Origin: Heloderma charlesbogerti
Taxonomy: Eukaryota; Chordata; Lepidosauria; Squamata; Helodermatidae
Assembly (NCBI GenBank): GCA_026122225.1
Contig: JANEZZ010001634.1
Coordinates: forward strand, 145,078-209,077
Length of the DNA: 64,000 bases
Direction of reading: 5' to 3'
The number at the start of each line of letters is the position of its first letter. The stretch's first letter is position 1. The position numbers and the translations under genes are program-made. Shown piece after piece: positions 24,501 to 39,500 of this stretch. The notes under the pieces are model-generated. The model made no database searches. It was not told the DNA's origin and saw only the letters and a program-made list of their open reading frames with translations.

Positions 24501-27500
24501 GCAGTCCAGGGGACTCGTAAGAGTCTTCTCCAGCACCACAGTTCGAAAGCATCAATTCTTCGGCGCTCAGCCTTCCTTAGAGTCCAGCTCTCACAGCCAT
24601 ACGTTACTACTGGGAAAACCACAGCTTTGATTAGACGGACCTTTGTCGGCAAGGTGATGTCTCTGCTTCTTACTATGCTGTCTAGGTTTGCCATAGCTTT
24701 CCTCCCAAGGAGCAAGCGTCTTTTAATTTCATGGCTACAGTCACCGTCTGCGGTGATCTTGGAGCCCAAGAAAATAAAATCTGTCACTGCTTCCATTTCT
24801 TCCCCTTCCATATGCCAGGAAGTGATGGGGCCAGATGCCATGATCTTCGTTTTTTTAATGATGAGTTTCAAACCAGCTTTTGCATTCTCTTCTTTCACCC
24901 TCAACAATAGGCTCTTTAGATCCTCTTTGCTTTCTGCCATTAGGGTGGTATCATCTGCGTATCGGAGGTTGTTGATAATTCTCCCGGCAATCTTAATTCT
25001 GACCTGTGATTCATCCAACCCGGTGTTTCTCATGATGTACTCTGCATATAAGTTAAATAAGCAGGGCGACAATATGCAGCCTTGTCGTACTCCTTTCCCA
25101 ATTTTGAACCAATCGGTTGTTCCATGTCTGGTTCTTACTGTTGCTTCTTGACCCTCGTACAGGTTTCTCAGGAGACAGGTAAGGTGGTCTGGTTCTCCCA
25201 TCTCTTTCAGAATTTGCCACAGTTTGTTGTGATCCACACAATCAAAGGCTTTAGCGTAGTCAATGAAGCAGAAATAGACATTTTTCTGGAATTCTCTTGC
25301 TTTCTCCATGATCCAGCGAAAGTTAGTGATTTGATCTCTAGTTCCTCTGGCTCTTCGAAACCCAGCTTCTACTTCCGGTAGTTCTCGGTTCGCATACTGC
25401 TGAAGCCTAGCTTGTAGGATTTTGAGCATAACCTTGCTGGCATGTGAAATGTACGGTAGTTTGAACACTCTTTGGCGTTGCCCTTCTTTGGAATTGGAAT
25501 GTAAACTGACCTTTTCCAGTCTTGTGGCCACTGTTGAGTGTTCCAAATTTTTTGGCATATTGAGTGCAGCACTTTAACAGCATCATCTTTTAGGATTTTA
25601 AATAGCTCAGCTGGAAGACTGTCATCTCCGCTAGCTTTGTTGTTAAGTCATGCTTCCTAAGGCCCACTTGACTTCACCCTCTAGGATGTCCGGCTCAAGT
25701 TCAGTGACCGCACTATCGTGGCTATCAGGTACATTCAGATCTTTCCTGTATAGTTCTTCTGTGTATTCTTGCCACCTCTTCTTAATCTCATCTGCTTCTG
25801 TTAGGTCCCTGCCTTCTTTGTCCTTTATCATGCCCGTCTTTGCACAAAACGTTCCCTTGAGATCTCCGATTTTCTTGAAGAGATCTCTAGTCTTTCCCAT
25901 TCTGTTGTTTTCCTCGATTTCTTTGCATTGTTCATTGAAGAAGGCCTTCTTGTCTCTCCTTGCTATTCTCTGGAACTCTGTATTCAGTTGGATATATCTT
26001 CCCCTTTCTCCCTTGCTTTTTGCTTCCCTTCTTTCCTCAGCTACTTGTACTGCCTCATCGGACAGCCACTTTGCTTTCTTGCATTTCTTTTTCTTTGGGA
26101 TGGATTGAGTTGCTGCCTCCTGAACAATGTTATGGACCTCCGTACATAGTTCCTCAGGCACTCTGTCTTTCAGGTCTAATCCCTGAATCTATTCCTCACC
26201 TCCACTGTATATTCATAAGGGATATGATTTAGGGCATACCTGAATTGTTTAGTGGTTTCCCCTACATTCTTCAATTTAAGCCGAAATTTTGCAACAAGAA
26301 GCTCATGATCTGAGCCACAGCCAGCTCCAGGTCTTGTTTTGACTGAATGTACAGAGCTTCTCCATCTTTGGCTGCAAAGGACATAATCAATCTGATTTCG
26401 ATATTGACCATCTGGTGATGTCCATGTGTAGAGTTGCCTCTTGTGCTGTTGGAAAAGAGTGTTTGCTATGATCAGTGTATTCTCTTGGCAAAACTCTATT
26501 AGCCTTTGTCCTGCTTCCTTTTGTACACCAAGGCCATGCTTGCCTGTTATTCCGGTGATTTCTTGACTTCCTACTTTAGCATTCCAATCCCCTATGATGA
26601 AGAGGACATCTTTTTTTGGTGTTAGTTCTAGAAGGTGTTGTAGGTCTTCATAGAACCGATCAACCTCAGCTTCTTTGGCCCAGCTGCTTCACTCTTTCTG
26701 GCGCTACTTGGACATACCCTCTGCTCTTCCCCAGTAGTATATTGGACACCTTCTGACCTGAGGGGCTCATCTTCCGGCGTCATATCTTTTACCCTTGTGA
26801 TACGTTCCATGGGGTTTTCTTGGCAAGAATACTGGACTGGGTTGCCATTTCCTTCTCCAGTGGACTACATTTTGTCAGAACTCTCTGCCATGACCTGTCC
26901 GTCTTGGGTGGCCCTGCACGGCATAGCTTATGGCTTCACTGAGTTATGCAAGCCCCTTCGCCACAACAAGGCAGTGATCCATGAAGGGGAACACATGCTT
27001 ATGTAAGCATTTATATTGGTAAGCTTGATATCTTAACTACAAGAATGTGCTTAGGTATGAAATTTGCCACATTTTGCAGTAAGTAAAGATTTTATTTCCC
27101 TCTTGCTTGTTTGAGTAAAATCAACAGTATAAAGTACTGAATTTTCTCCTTACTCTTAATCTCCCATTGAAATTTACAGCTTTGCCTATCCTTACCCATC
27201 ATGCACTGGCTTAAATATCAGGTTTTCAAAATGGAATGGCATCTCCCTCCTAGGTGTTCCCTCCCTGGCCAGGTGAGTCTTCTTGGCTGGTGTCTTGTGC
27301 CTTGCTTAATGTCTTACCCCAGAGAATGGGGTAAATCTCCTGATGGAGAAGCAAAGACAAAGCAGCTGCAGCTCCTCCCACTCATTCACTCCCTGGTCCT
27401 GACATCTGTCTTAGCTGCACACCGAGGGACTTGCAAGGCAGCAGGTGCTGGTGGGACATGGGAGAGAATAGACAGGAAATGCTGGCACTGTTCTGTCTCC

Positions 27501-30500
27501 TGCTACACTGGGAGACTTTCCGGTCCACGGCTGGTATCTAAATCAGCTTCAATCCTAGGAGGAGAGCTTTGAGTCCCGATGAACAGTTTATCCAGATACA
27601 CCTCAGCTAACACAGCCCTGGGCCCTTTGCAAAATGCTGTTCTATACAACCCCGCTATGTAGGGATGTGGCAAAATTAAACAAGCTTTCGCAAGCATTTC
27701 CAAATAGGCAAGAACCTAGGCCTTCATGACAACACCAGATGGGTCTTCAGCAGTGCAGTGAGCTGCTTTTTACTGCTGGCTAATTTTCTAATACATAAAA
27801 GTGAAGTATTTTGTTTTTAACTACACCTCTAGCCTGCATTTTCCCCAGAGACTGTCTTTGTGTTTTGGGGTGATATTGTTTTCTTTATTACCAGCAAACC
27901 TGTCGCTGTGGAAGAAAAAAGACCCAGAAAGAACACTCTACGTTGCCTCAAAGAAATTAAGGAGCAACATACAAGTTTGTTTCAGCTTGCTTATTACTCA
28001 GGGGTGGGAAACCTGCAGTCCTTGACCTAATTTCAAAAGCCCACTGCAAGCAATCAGTTGAGACCTCAGGCAATAATAAACCGCCCCTCCCCCCAGGTAG
28101 GGAAGAGGGGGAGCGAGAAAAAGGCTGTCAGAAAGAGAGAGAGAATGCACAAGAAAAAGAGTTGTTGTCACCCAGAGAGCTTCGGCTATTGGGCAGTATA
28201 GAAATGTAATCAATCAATCAATCAATCAATCAATCATGGCAGAAAGAGAGCGAGAAAAAGGGTGGCCCTGCCCATCACTGGCTTCACTCCCACCCAGTGC
28301 TGGCATATGGCTCCCAGCAAGTTATCCCTGAGGGAATGCAGCCCTTGACAAAAAAAAAAGAAGGTTCCCCACCCCTCCTGTAAATGCTGTCCCACCTTCC
28401 AAAATCTGGGTGTCCTGTCCAGAAAGAAGAAGCTGCTGCTGAAGAAGGTAGAAGAATAACCTTCTCTGCCTTGCTTTTTGTTTTTTGCACTTATAGAGAG
28501 AGGCCTTGGTGTGTTATCTCTGCCTGTAGGATTGGATTGGCAGTTGCTCCTTCCCTGCCAAGTCACCAGGCAGGGAAGTGTAAAATCAAACACAGAATTC
28601 TTTGGAAGTTGAAAAAAATCGAAGTAAGACTCAGTGAGGGCAAGTGCAATTTCAGATCCAAAGACAAACTCTTAGATGGCTGGATTCTCCTCAAACCGTG
28701 AAAAATGATGATGTACCACTGCAACCCACGCAAGCACCTAACATTGGGCCCTGGCTGTTTAAGCAAACTGGATTAAAATACAATACTTGGTTGTATTCAG
28801 GTGTCGGACCAGCAGGCTCCTCCCATTCTCTGTCTCTGCATAGAGAGAAAGCAGGGCCATGCAGTGTTCTTGGATTTCGGGTACCTCAGAAAGCAACAGA
28901 GTGGGAAGTTGTACGTTCACATCAGGGTGAGTTAAAAGCAGACGCTGGTTCTCCTCTGGGAGGAAAAAAAAACAAGGAAGTTTCAGCCTGCTGTACCAGG
29001 TGCTCTAAGTCTTTGTCAGCAATTTCGCCTACATTGCAAAGATCAGTCAGCTGTGTGAATAGTGTTCTGTCATCCACTTGAGCAATCTGTCTGTAGAAGT
29101 GATGGGAAAGGAGAAGTGTTATGTCGGCACCCTCCATTACTTCCCTTCCTTTCCCCTCTCCTTCCCTCAAGCCATTTCTAAAGGGCAAATTATGTATCTC
29201 ACACATGCATGGGAAGTCTCATTCAGTGCCACCTTTCAAGCATCATTTGAGGACACAAGTAGTGTGAATTAAGCTAATTTGGGCAAGCCCATGTTCAGAA
29301 TATCTACTTTTCCCAACCCCCTTTTTCAGACACGTATTTCCTTGAGAAGCACAAAGAAGGATGGTCCCTCCTACTCTGGCTGTATCCCACAGCCATTTCT
29401 CTTCTAAGATAGACCGCTGGAGAAAGCTTGACACCAGCCAGACTCCTCTGTCTCAGATGAAAAACTGAAAGCTCTCTAACTATGCCAAGATGGTGCTGCC
29501 AACTTAAGTTAATGATCTTTGGATCCACATGGACACAAAAGACAGTGCCCCCCAGTAAGATAATGTACAATCCAACTCCTTTGGAAACCTTGCATGAAGA
29601 GAGACTACCTTGCAATACTGCTGATATTATTAACTGAAAAGGGACAGAGCACACAGAGAGCAAGCCAGAGAGGGAGATCCTGCTCAGTTACTGGAGTAGG
29701 TTTAATATGCACAGTCTGAAGGAGAGCAGATTTGTTACTGACCCCGGGGTGGCGGTGGCGGTGGGGCAATCCACAAGCTTGCTACAAATGCTTTTACTTG
29801 CTGTAATTACATTTAACCTGTAAATCTTTGGTGCACAGCGAGGTCTTGGCATGATCAGCACCCACAGGAGCAACACTCACTGAAAACCATGCTCTCAAAC
29901 ACAGCTGAAATCATATTACTAGTACATTAACAGTGATGCGTGCTGATTACCATTCCCTTTGCAGACTGCTTGCCACAGGAGGAGAAGGGAAAGAGACACT
30001 TCCACTTCAGCAGCGTATGTGGCCTTGGTGCAGAAGACCCTGGAAAAAAAATGGGTTCATTAAACATGGGGATTTAAAATGATAGATGCAAGCTTTTGAT
30101 GCTTCCTCAGGTTGGATGTTCGATGGAGAAAAATAGCTGTTGTGTTTACCCAGTTATGCTATGTTGGAAAATGCTTCATTCTCAAGGAAGTGCGACTGAG
30201 GACCAAAGTAAATGAGACCATGGGAAGATCGTGGTAATATCTCCCACTTAAAAAAAAGGTTAAAAAGCAGCTGAAGGGGAGTAGGGCTGGGAAACGGGAC
30301 TCGGGCCACAGTATTAATCTTTCCATATGTCATTTTCCCAAAATAGAATCACCCCACCCCCACAGAACTGCCATTTTCCACATGTGGGAAAACACTCAGG
30401 TAATATCTGTATTTGTACGTTTTCCCCACAGGGGAAACGTGTGTGTGTGTGTGTGTGTGTGTGGGCAGCAGCGGCGGTACAATTTAGATCAGGAAACCAA

Positions 30501-33500
30501 CATGGGGAAAAGGTTTTCAAACCGTATTTGACATCACTCTTCCCTGATTTTCAAAGCAGCTGAGTGGGGCTGCTAATCAGAAAGAGAAAACTCACATGAG
30601 ATCCAGATCCAGGAAATCCCACTCACCCTAGTGCTTAAGTGGGCATTTTTCAAAGTTTTGAACAAAGTGGAAAATAACTTTCAATAGAACACCAAGAGAG
30701 GCCCTGAAGGCCTCAAATCTGAGCCTCAACATTTCTCCAGATGCTTTACAAGAGGCCTGACCATCCCCCCTCCCAACCTCTCCCACTAGCTCCTGCAGGA
30801 CCATTAAAATTCCTCCTGTCCAAATGCATCCAGTCACTGTGTACTTCGTTACCATGTCCATTTTGTACAGACTGCTTTCACTCACATTCACCTCTCCTGA
30901 ATCTCTCTCCTTGATCTGTTTTCCAAAAAAATTTAAAAGAAATCAGCAGTGAACAAATCCCCCCAATCTCTTCTGGGCATCAAATTTAGGCAGCTGAGGG
31001 AGGCATTGAAAGCCAATGGAGTTACTACTTGACAAGAAGTATAATCTAACACACTGCCAAATCAACACAACCAATATGAAGCAAGAGAAATATAAATCCT
31101 GCAGTAAGATTCTCTCCCTTGATTCTAAAGATCAAAGAGATACCCAGAAAAAGCTTCAACAGTTAGAAAAAAGGCATAAAAGTGGGCCAAACTCTCTTTA
31201 TGGTGAAAAGTAGCATAGCATATGCTGCCTTTCAAAAGGCACATCTGCTGAAGATATTGGATCCCTGGGTGAATGCAGCAGCTTAATGCCACTGCATTCT
31301 AATCGTCTCTTACCTTGTGCTTTCTTAACCTGCTCTTGCCCTCACGCCGGACAAAATCAAAAAGACGAAGTTTTCAGAAGGAGCGTGGAGGACACACTGA
31401 AGGTCAGTAAAACTTTGTAACTGGCTGCTACGCTATCGGCTGATCAGCCCAACTGAATTTCATACAGTCGATTGTGTTTCTTGCCAATAGTCTTGATATT
31501 TCTTTGCCCTGTAACACCCTATTGTTCTCCTGATGAGAGCCCTTACCGTCGTATGACCTCGTTGTCATTGATGATACTGAATCCATTGTTCATTCTAAAT
31601 AAGATTTGCTCAGTGCCTGTAACAAATTCAAAGTTAACCACATCAGAGAAGTTCCTCAAGAGATTTCTGCTAACCCAAAACCCAGAGTTAAGAGACAAGA
31701 TCACTAAAGCCACAGTGTTGACAAACAAAACCAGCCCACATGGCATCAAGCCTTCTCTTTGTCTCTTTGAGACAATCCGCAGCCTAGGTCGCATGGGCTG
31801 AGCACCACTCAGATTTGAAGCCCCTTGTTTATATGTTGCAGGATCTTGGCATTTATCCCCAGCAGGATTACTCCTAAGGGTACTCACAATCTTGTATCAC
31901 TTCCGTCAAAAGCCTAATCCCGCCTGCATAGTAGAAGGCATTCTCATCAGGCTTGTTGAGTTTCTGGAGCAACTCGCTCACAGATACAGCCATGTGTTTC
32001 CCAGATTCTAACTCCTGTAGAGCTCTCTCCTCCTCGTACTGTCTTTTTTCCTCCAAGTCTACTTCATTTATGCAATCTGAAAGTCCAAAAGGCAAAATGG
32101 AGAAATAAACAGGACAAAGAATTTATAGCAAAACCAAAGGGAATGAAGTTTAACAAGGATAACAGCAAGGTCCCGACACTAGGACGGGGGCAACCAAAGG
32201 CACAAATGCCATGTTTCAAAATGCAGGAAATTAGTTTTGTCCGTAAACTGATAGCAGGAAGCTAGTAGCAGAAAGATTTAAAGGCTCTTATACTTCTTAC
32301 CTTTGCACAGCTTCTCTTTTTGGGGATTGATTTCTAAAATCTTCAGGTAGCACTCTCTGGACTTAAAGAATTAAGGACAGGGTTTTAGAAAGAGACAACG
32401 AAAGGACAAAGGATATTTTAAAAAATCACCTATTCAAAAGCCTGAAACCACAAAGACAGGTTCTTTTATGTGGCTTAAATCAGAACTCTGGGCTTCTTGG
32501 CTCCCTATAATTCTTTCAGGTTAGATCTGATGGTATAGTGCAGATCTTTGCAAATTGCATTAGCTAGGACCTGTTAATTAAAGGGATGAGAGACCCCTCC
32601 CCTCCCGCATGGAGGGGGAATTTAGCCCTTTCTTCCCTGGCTGCAATCCCTCTTCTCTGAACCTAGAATTAGCTTTGTGGGGAAATCTCGCACTGACACC
32701 AATGGAGAATTTCCTCCCAATGCAAATACTAGCTATAGATGAGGGGTTTTCCTCATGAACTCAGCATGGAAGTAAAAGGTTAATTCCCTTTTCCATGCCT
32801 ACTACAAATCTGTTAATTACTAACCCTCCCCCCACCCCCACAAGCTAATGCAATTTGTACTTAAGAAACCTGTGTGTTAAGTGCATTTAACATCACTTCT
32901 ACTTTCGCCCTGAAATAAACAGGCATGAAAAGGGAAGTTCAGATCTTTTGCCTAGATGCCCTCAACCCAGACACCAATGCCCTCCTTGATTTTTCCCTCT
33001 CAAGTTGGGGCTATCAGAGAATTTAAAATAAACCTCTTTAAAATGCTTTCTAATATTTTAGTCAACAAGTTAACTGCAAAAGCAGTGCAGCTACAAATTC
33101 TGAACATGATTTCATGAAGACGGGGATGCCTGGCATACCATCCGATTTGTTTACCTTTCTTTCTAAAAACAAATGATGCATAACAAGAAGTAAAAGTTAG
33201 CTGTGCTAACACTGATATAATTTGGGGCAACCATTTAAATGATTGCAGATACTCCATATTTACAAAGGAATAACTTGGCACATAAAAGCCGATGTAAACA
33301 CCTGAAAGTTCACAGGCCTTACCTTACTGTACTGCTTCTGGGCCAAATATGCTTTCCCCATGTGGAAGAGAGCTTTGATGCATTTTTCATCACACTGTAT
33401 TAAACAGAATTATTTAGTAAAACTTGTAGATATTGGTTTCCTTGTGCTACAATAACAGCAGTAGTCTATTAGTACAAACCAGCAATTGTTCTGTACTTTT

Positions 33501-36500
33501 AAAGAATTACCATTAGGTTTCTGTTTTATATCAAAGTGCCTCACCAGACCAAAGCAAAATCCAGGCATTTGCCAACTGCCCACCACTTCTTTGAAGGCAT
33601 GCCACTTCTGGCTGTTAAAGCGCACAAACCTTAACATGATTCAAAATGACACAAAAATGGAAAAAACAACATCAATTTTTAAGAAATCACATTGGAAAAT
33701 GTCTCTGAATTGACGGACACCCACATGCTGATAATGGTCTGTTATTATGCTTCTTTCCAAGGCTGGTGACACTATTGACCACAAAACACTGAACATGTAC
33801 AGCCCCTTTGGCATTAGGAGGTGGAGATGCTTCTCCTGGAGATAGAAGTGAAGTAATATAGATTGCTTTTATCTCTAAAGATGTCTCCTATCAGGAGATC
33901 TAAAACACCGTTCAGCCACCATGGTGAAATTATACTGAAAAGTGGCCATTGTTTGTGCTGGCAGACTCCCATCAGGCTTTTGGAAAAGCTGCAGCTTTGC
34001 CGTACCGTAGGTGGCCGGCTGTCTGAAGGGCCCCCCTAAATCAATGGCACTTATGGCATTACAAGTGACAGGAAAACAATTTTTCAGATAGCTTTCAACA
34101 CATTCCGAAGTGGACATCAGTCTTTCTTCTTGTCTCAAAGGAAGATGAGTAGGATGGCACCACAAGCCCTGGAAGCCAAAGGAGCTCTTGGCTGCAGGTG
34201 CTTAAAGGATGAGAGCTGGGGAAAACATTCACTCAATGTCTTGTTGACAAGCAGGGCAATGAAAAGTGCTCTTAATGTGCCTTCTGGCTTTGGGGAGCGC
34301 ACAGCCCCAAAGGTAAGAATGTCTGAAGCTAATCAAGACTGGAGGGAGATGGAAAACCCTAACGTGATGTGGATGTGGGGTTAGAACTCTGAAATACTTG
34401 AGAAATTGTCTGTTGGGAAAAGAACAAAAGGGAAGTCATTATTTCTGGGGAGAACCCTCATGAAGAAAGGATCCAGCAGCGAGTGCTATCCCAGTTGTGT
34501 AACACCAAGAAAAAGACTCATCCTTGCATATCTCCTCTTCCAGCAATGAGAGGAATCCCGGAAGGAAATGGAGGCACCCAAAGGAGGACAATCTATGGAC
34601 TCCAAGATAGCGGGTCTCCACGCAACACAGGATGCCACCTTGGCAGGCCAAGGAGCACAATCACATGAGTGACTGCTCCAGGCAGCAGTGTGGAAACTTC
34701 TGGTTGAGTGTGTCCCAAGAGACGACTGCAAAACTGTCTGTGGCACTAAGAATGTGCCCTTACCTACTGGTGTTTTTAAAAATGTCCTCAAAATTTCAAA
34801 CAAGGAAAATCAGGTTCCATATGATAGAAGATTGGCTAGTCTCTTCTGTCTCAACTGAATACCACAAACCCATGAATATCCTGCTATATCTTAATTGCAT
34901 TAGCTCAGATGTGTCAGTAATGCACTACTGAATAGAAATCAAGATTTTAAAAATCACTTAGAATGCAACATCAGTTCAGCTTTTTGTTCTGAGTGTCAAG
35001 TGAATGTCATGTATGTTGGGGGAATGTAACTAGATTATTAAGTGTAGGTTTTTACACAGATCTCAGGAGGTGCTGTGAGATAATTAATTTATCATTAATC
35101 ACATCAGACTTTAATTAAATATATGAATTCAACAAATGAGAAGCTGGGAGTCTGGTTCCACAAAGTAGAAGTATAAATGTTAATCTCCCTTGCCGATGAC
35201 ACCTAGCATTTCATGTACGTTTTTAATGGGAAGACAGAAATCATGCCCAGGAAAACATTTCAATATCTCTTGAGAAAGCACAACACTTAATTGTAATCCT
35301 TCACCCACAACCTTTAAACTGTGAAGAGCTTTAAAACTTTTAGCATATTTGGACTACTTGTGATTCCCATTCTATAGAACAGGGATTAGGGATTGAAAGA
35401 GTGTGAGTGACTTCCCAAGGCCATGCAACGAATCCATGGCAGAGATGGGATTTAAAGCCACATCTCCTGGATCCAAGTGAAATTCATTATCCACCTGGCC
35501 ATGCCAGTATCACAATGCAATACAGACATGCATGGAAATGAAGGGCTGTGGAGAAGTTTGGAAAAGCAAAAGACTTTTCTCTGATCCTCTGGAACAGCTA
35601 GAAGCCACACATGTCATGAAACCTGGTTCATCTGGCCATCTACTTTCCCTCTTTAACTCTGAACAGAAGAGACAGCTGAGAAAGATAGGAGGATCTTACC
35701 CTTAAAGCCCAATCACAGTCACTGATGGCTTTTTCATAATTCTGCAACTTCATGTAGGCCTGAAACAAAATGGACCAGCAGAGGCATATAAGTGTTAAAC
35801 AGTGTTGCTAATCAAAAGGTAGGACATTTATATGCAGCTTCCTTGCTCAAACCACTCAACTGATCCCAACTAATTAATTAAAGCAATATGCCTCAACCCT
35901 CAGAAAAGGCAACAAAAGTTGGCTTTGGTGGAATCACTGGCAGCTGCTCCTTACTCTCCTAGGGGCACTTGAATGCTATCAGACAAATTAATCCAGAGAA
36001 AACCGGGAGGGGTCAACAGTGACTGAACCCATTCCCTATGCCAGAATCTCAAGGCAGAGAGTTCCAGTCCTGTATCTTTACTGTCAAAAATACCATTAAT
36101 TGGGGAAGAAAGTGCCCCCCACACACACAACAGAGATGAAGAGTTAAGGCCCTAAATTAGAGAGAATGTGACTCTTGAGAAAAAGCTGTGGCTCTAAACT
36201 ATGAGACTTGTATTTTCCTCCATCAGCTGGCTCTCCTTTGAGATATGAATTCAAAAGCAGCTGACCGCATGATGTAATAGTCTCTTAAAATGCTTGACAA
36301 ATTATTAGTACAGGTTCTGAGAGCTCTGCTCATGCTGCAAAGTGCACCAAGCTCCTCCACAGATGAGCAGATAGTTTGGCTTGGTTTTCTGGCACCTCTC
36401 AGGATGTCAACAGTAGCAAGATCTGAGTTGTGCCCTCTTTTAACAGAACTCAGCACAGGATAAGTGGAACTGAAAGAGTTTTTCCAAAGATCAGGGCCTG

Positions 36501-39500
36501 CAATACTTGGATAGTAACTTCCTATCATATTTTCTCCTAAATATCCTATTAATATTAACTGTTGAGAACATGGCAAGAAACAAAGCCCATTAAATCCTAT
36601 TATAAGGATTTGTAGCTCATCTTGAACATGCCCAGGCTCCAGAAAGGCCCATGAAGACTACATAGGTCTGTCCTTTATTCCAAGCCGCTAAAGATTTGTC
36701 TACACTCCGAAGGAGAACCTATAATGCTCATCTTACTTGAATTAGCTGTGCCCCCAAAAGGGTTCTGGCCTGAAAGAGGGCAAATATGTTATTTACACCT
36801 GCCAGGTTATTATATGTACTGAAGGAAACCCCACCAATTTATACTTTTTGAGCAAAGCCTGTCATGAGCTTGTCATCTCCTTTGTCACCACAACCAAAAT
36901 TATCTTTATGATAGGAAATAGCACAGGAACTTTATTTTATATATTGATATACTGCCTTTTAAGGATAGATTCATCATGATGGCTTACAGTTAATATAATA
37001 AAAACATTAAAATCTCAATCAATAAAACAGCATAGCATAAAACAAATAACCATATCAGCAATAACAAATTGAAACATAAAAAGTGTTCTGGATTTAAAGT
37101 GTTTGTACAGTTGGAAACAGACATAGAAGGGGTTTGATCGATATCCCTGGGGAGGGACTTCCAAAAACTTGGTACCACGATAGAGAAGACCTGTCCCTGG
37201 TACTACTCAAACAAGTATAATTTAACGGGGGACCAGAGAGCAAAACCTGAAATGATGACCTTAAACCAAGGTAGGTTCGTATGAGTAAAGGCAGTCCTTC
37301 AGGTAACCAGATCCCAGATTGTTTCCAAGTAAAAGAGGCATATAACTAGTATGCATGAATGTACAGCTATGCAATCCCACTAGAGAAGCAAGCATAGTGG
37401 GGGGCAAGGGGAGGGGTTGCTAGGAGTAGAATGGTATCAAGCGAAGGCCATGCACACCTGGAAACCATGTAGCACATAAAGACAATGGATATGTTTCAAA
37501 TACAGGTAATCTGGCAGCAGCTGACGACCTAAATACAAAAAAGTTGTAAGGAAGATGACTCAAGGTTACACTAACCATAAACCTGCACTGATGATTTTAC
37601 GCAAAAAGACAATGGGCATTGGAGCCATTAGAGCCATAGACTGAGGAGAGGCAGGCAGCTGGGACATCCTACAGCCTCAGGTGGGGCCAACTATCTTCCT
37701 GATCCTGCCTGGCACCGTGTTGCTGCCTGAGTGAGATGCTACCACCGAAGCTGGAGAGAAAAAAACACTCCCCCGGGCAGATTACTGTTGATTTGGGCCA
37801 GCCGGGCTCAAGGTTCCTGGGACAGCTCTTGTTATCTTCCCACCCTGACGTGGGGCAGGGGGAGCCCCTTGGGGGGGGTGCAAGGGCAAGGGCCACCCCC
37901 CTAACATCCAGCTGATTGTCTCTGCAGCTTTATATGTGGGTTAGCCATTTCTCCAACAAAAAATTATTATGTGTCTGGGAGAGAGGGTATGAGGCCAAGT
38001 CGGGGGACTTGTGGGGCAGGGGGGATGAGTGTGATTACAGGTCAAGGGAGCACTGGGAGGAGCGCTACCCAGTTTAGGGGAACACGGCTCAGACAGTTGA
38101 TGGCTGTGCTGTGTTCCGGCCCTCCCCTCCCCTGCAGGCATGGTGGTTGCCCTATCAGCCTGCCCGCGGGCCTCCGGAAGCTGCTGTTAAATGCCAGATC
38201 AGTTCAGAATAAGACCTCCCTTATCCAAGGAGGAGTTAGTCTCTCTCAACTCTGCCCACCAAGGTACTTGGTTCAGCACCAGGGTAGGCCCAAGGGCCAG
38301 GGAAGGGGAGGTTGCTGGGGTCTATAGGAGTTCCATCTCCCTCTGCAGGCTCCCTGTCCATGTGATTACTGGTCTGGAGTGTTTGCACCTCGTGTTGGGC
38401 CAGTGGGACAGATTGGGGATTCTGCTGGTATACTGCCCACCTCGCTGCTCAACAGACTCCCTAGCTGAGCTGACAGAGGTGGTCTTGGGTGCATCGTTGA
38501 GATCCCCCAGACTGTTGGTTCTGGGGGGTCTCAACATTCATGCTGAGGGCACCTTGTCAGGGGCAGCTCAGGATTTCATGGTCTCCATGACAACCATGGG
38601 ACTGTCTCACATGTCATCGGCCCAACATGTATAGCAAGGCATATCCTAGATTTGGTTTTCTCAACTGGACAGGGAGATGGTGATCTGAAAGTAGGGGATT
38701 TTGCTTCAGTCCCTCTGTCATGGTCAGATCATTGCTTGCAGAGGTTTAGACTAGCGGCAGGTTTCCCCCTCTGCAAGGGTGGGGGACCTATTAAGATGGT
38801 CGGCCCCCAGAGGCTAATGGATCTGGATGGTTTCCAGAGGCCTCTGGGGAGCTTTCTGGCTGATATGGCTGGTTCTCATGTCGAAACCCTGGTTGATCTG
38901 TGGAATGCCGAAATGACACAGGCGGTTGACATGATTGCTCCTGAGCACCCTCTCCTGAGTAGAGCTCGTACTGCTCCATGGTATACCCCAGAGCTGAGAG
39001 TGACAAAACAAAGAGACGGCTTGCATACAGAGGGAGAAGAACTCCTAGTGGGTGCAATCAAACCTTGGTATATGCCTATGGTAAAGTATACTCAGGGGCA
39101 GTGACGGCAGCAAAGAAACAACCTTTCGCTGCCTTCATTCTATCTTCCATATGCCACCCAGCATTGCTTTTCAGGATTGTCTGTGGCCTATTACATGCTG
39201 GACCTCAGGACACATCTGAGGCCCACTATAGTTCATTTGCTAGGCACTTCCAGGATAAAATCTCTTGCATCTGCTGGGACTTATACTCCGGTCTTCCAGC
39301 AGGCAAATCTGGTGAGGTGTCCACAGCACAGCCTTGTCCAGTTTTCTTGGATGAGATTCAGTTGGTGCAGCTTGAGGGCAACCACTTCTGTTTTGGATCC
39401 TTGCCCCTCTTGGCTTATAAAAACTGGCAGGGAAGGAACAGCTGGCTGGGCCAGGGAGGTGATAAATGCCTCCTTGTGAGAGGAAGTGGTCCCAGGCCAC

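Noticed and set aside
24627..25151. 174-codon frame on the plus strand, repeated at 17486-18079 and 49883-50407 on the opposite strand of each BovB copy
   Set aside because: It is the antisense shadow of the BovB RT and recurs only because the element does.
29304..29663. 119-codon minus-strand frame between exons 12 and 13
   Set aside because: No similarity to TTC12, and the phases of exons 12 and 13 already join without it.
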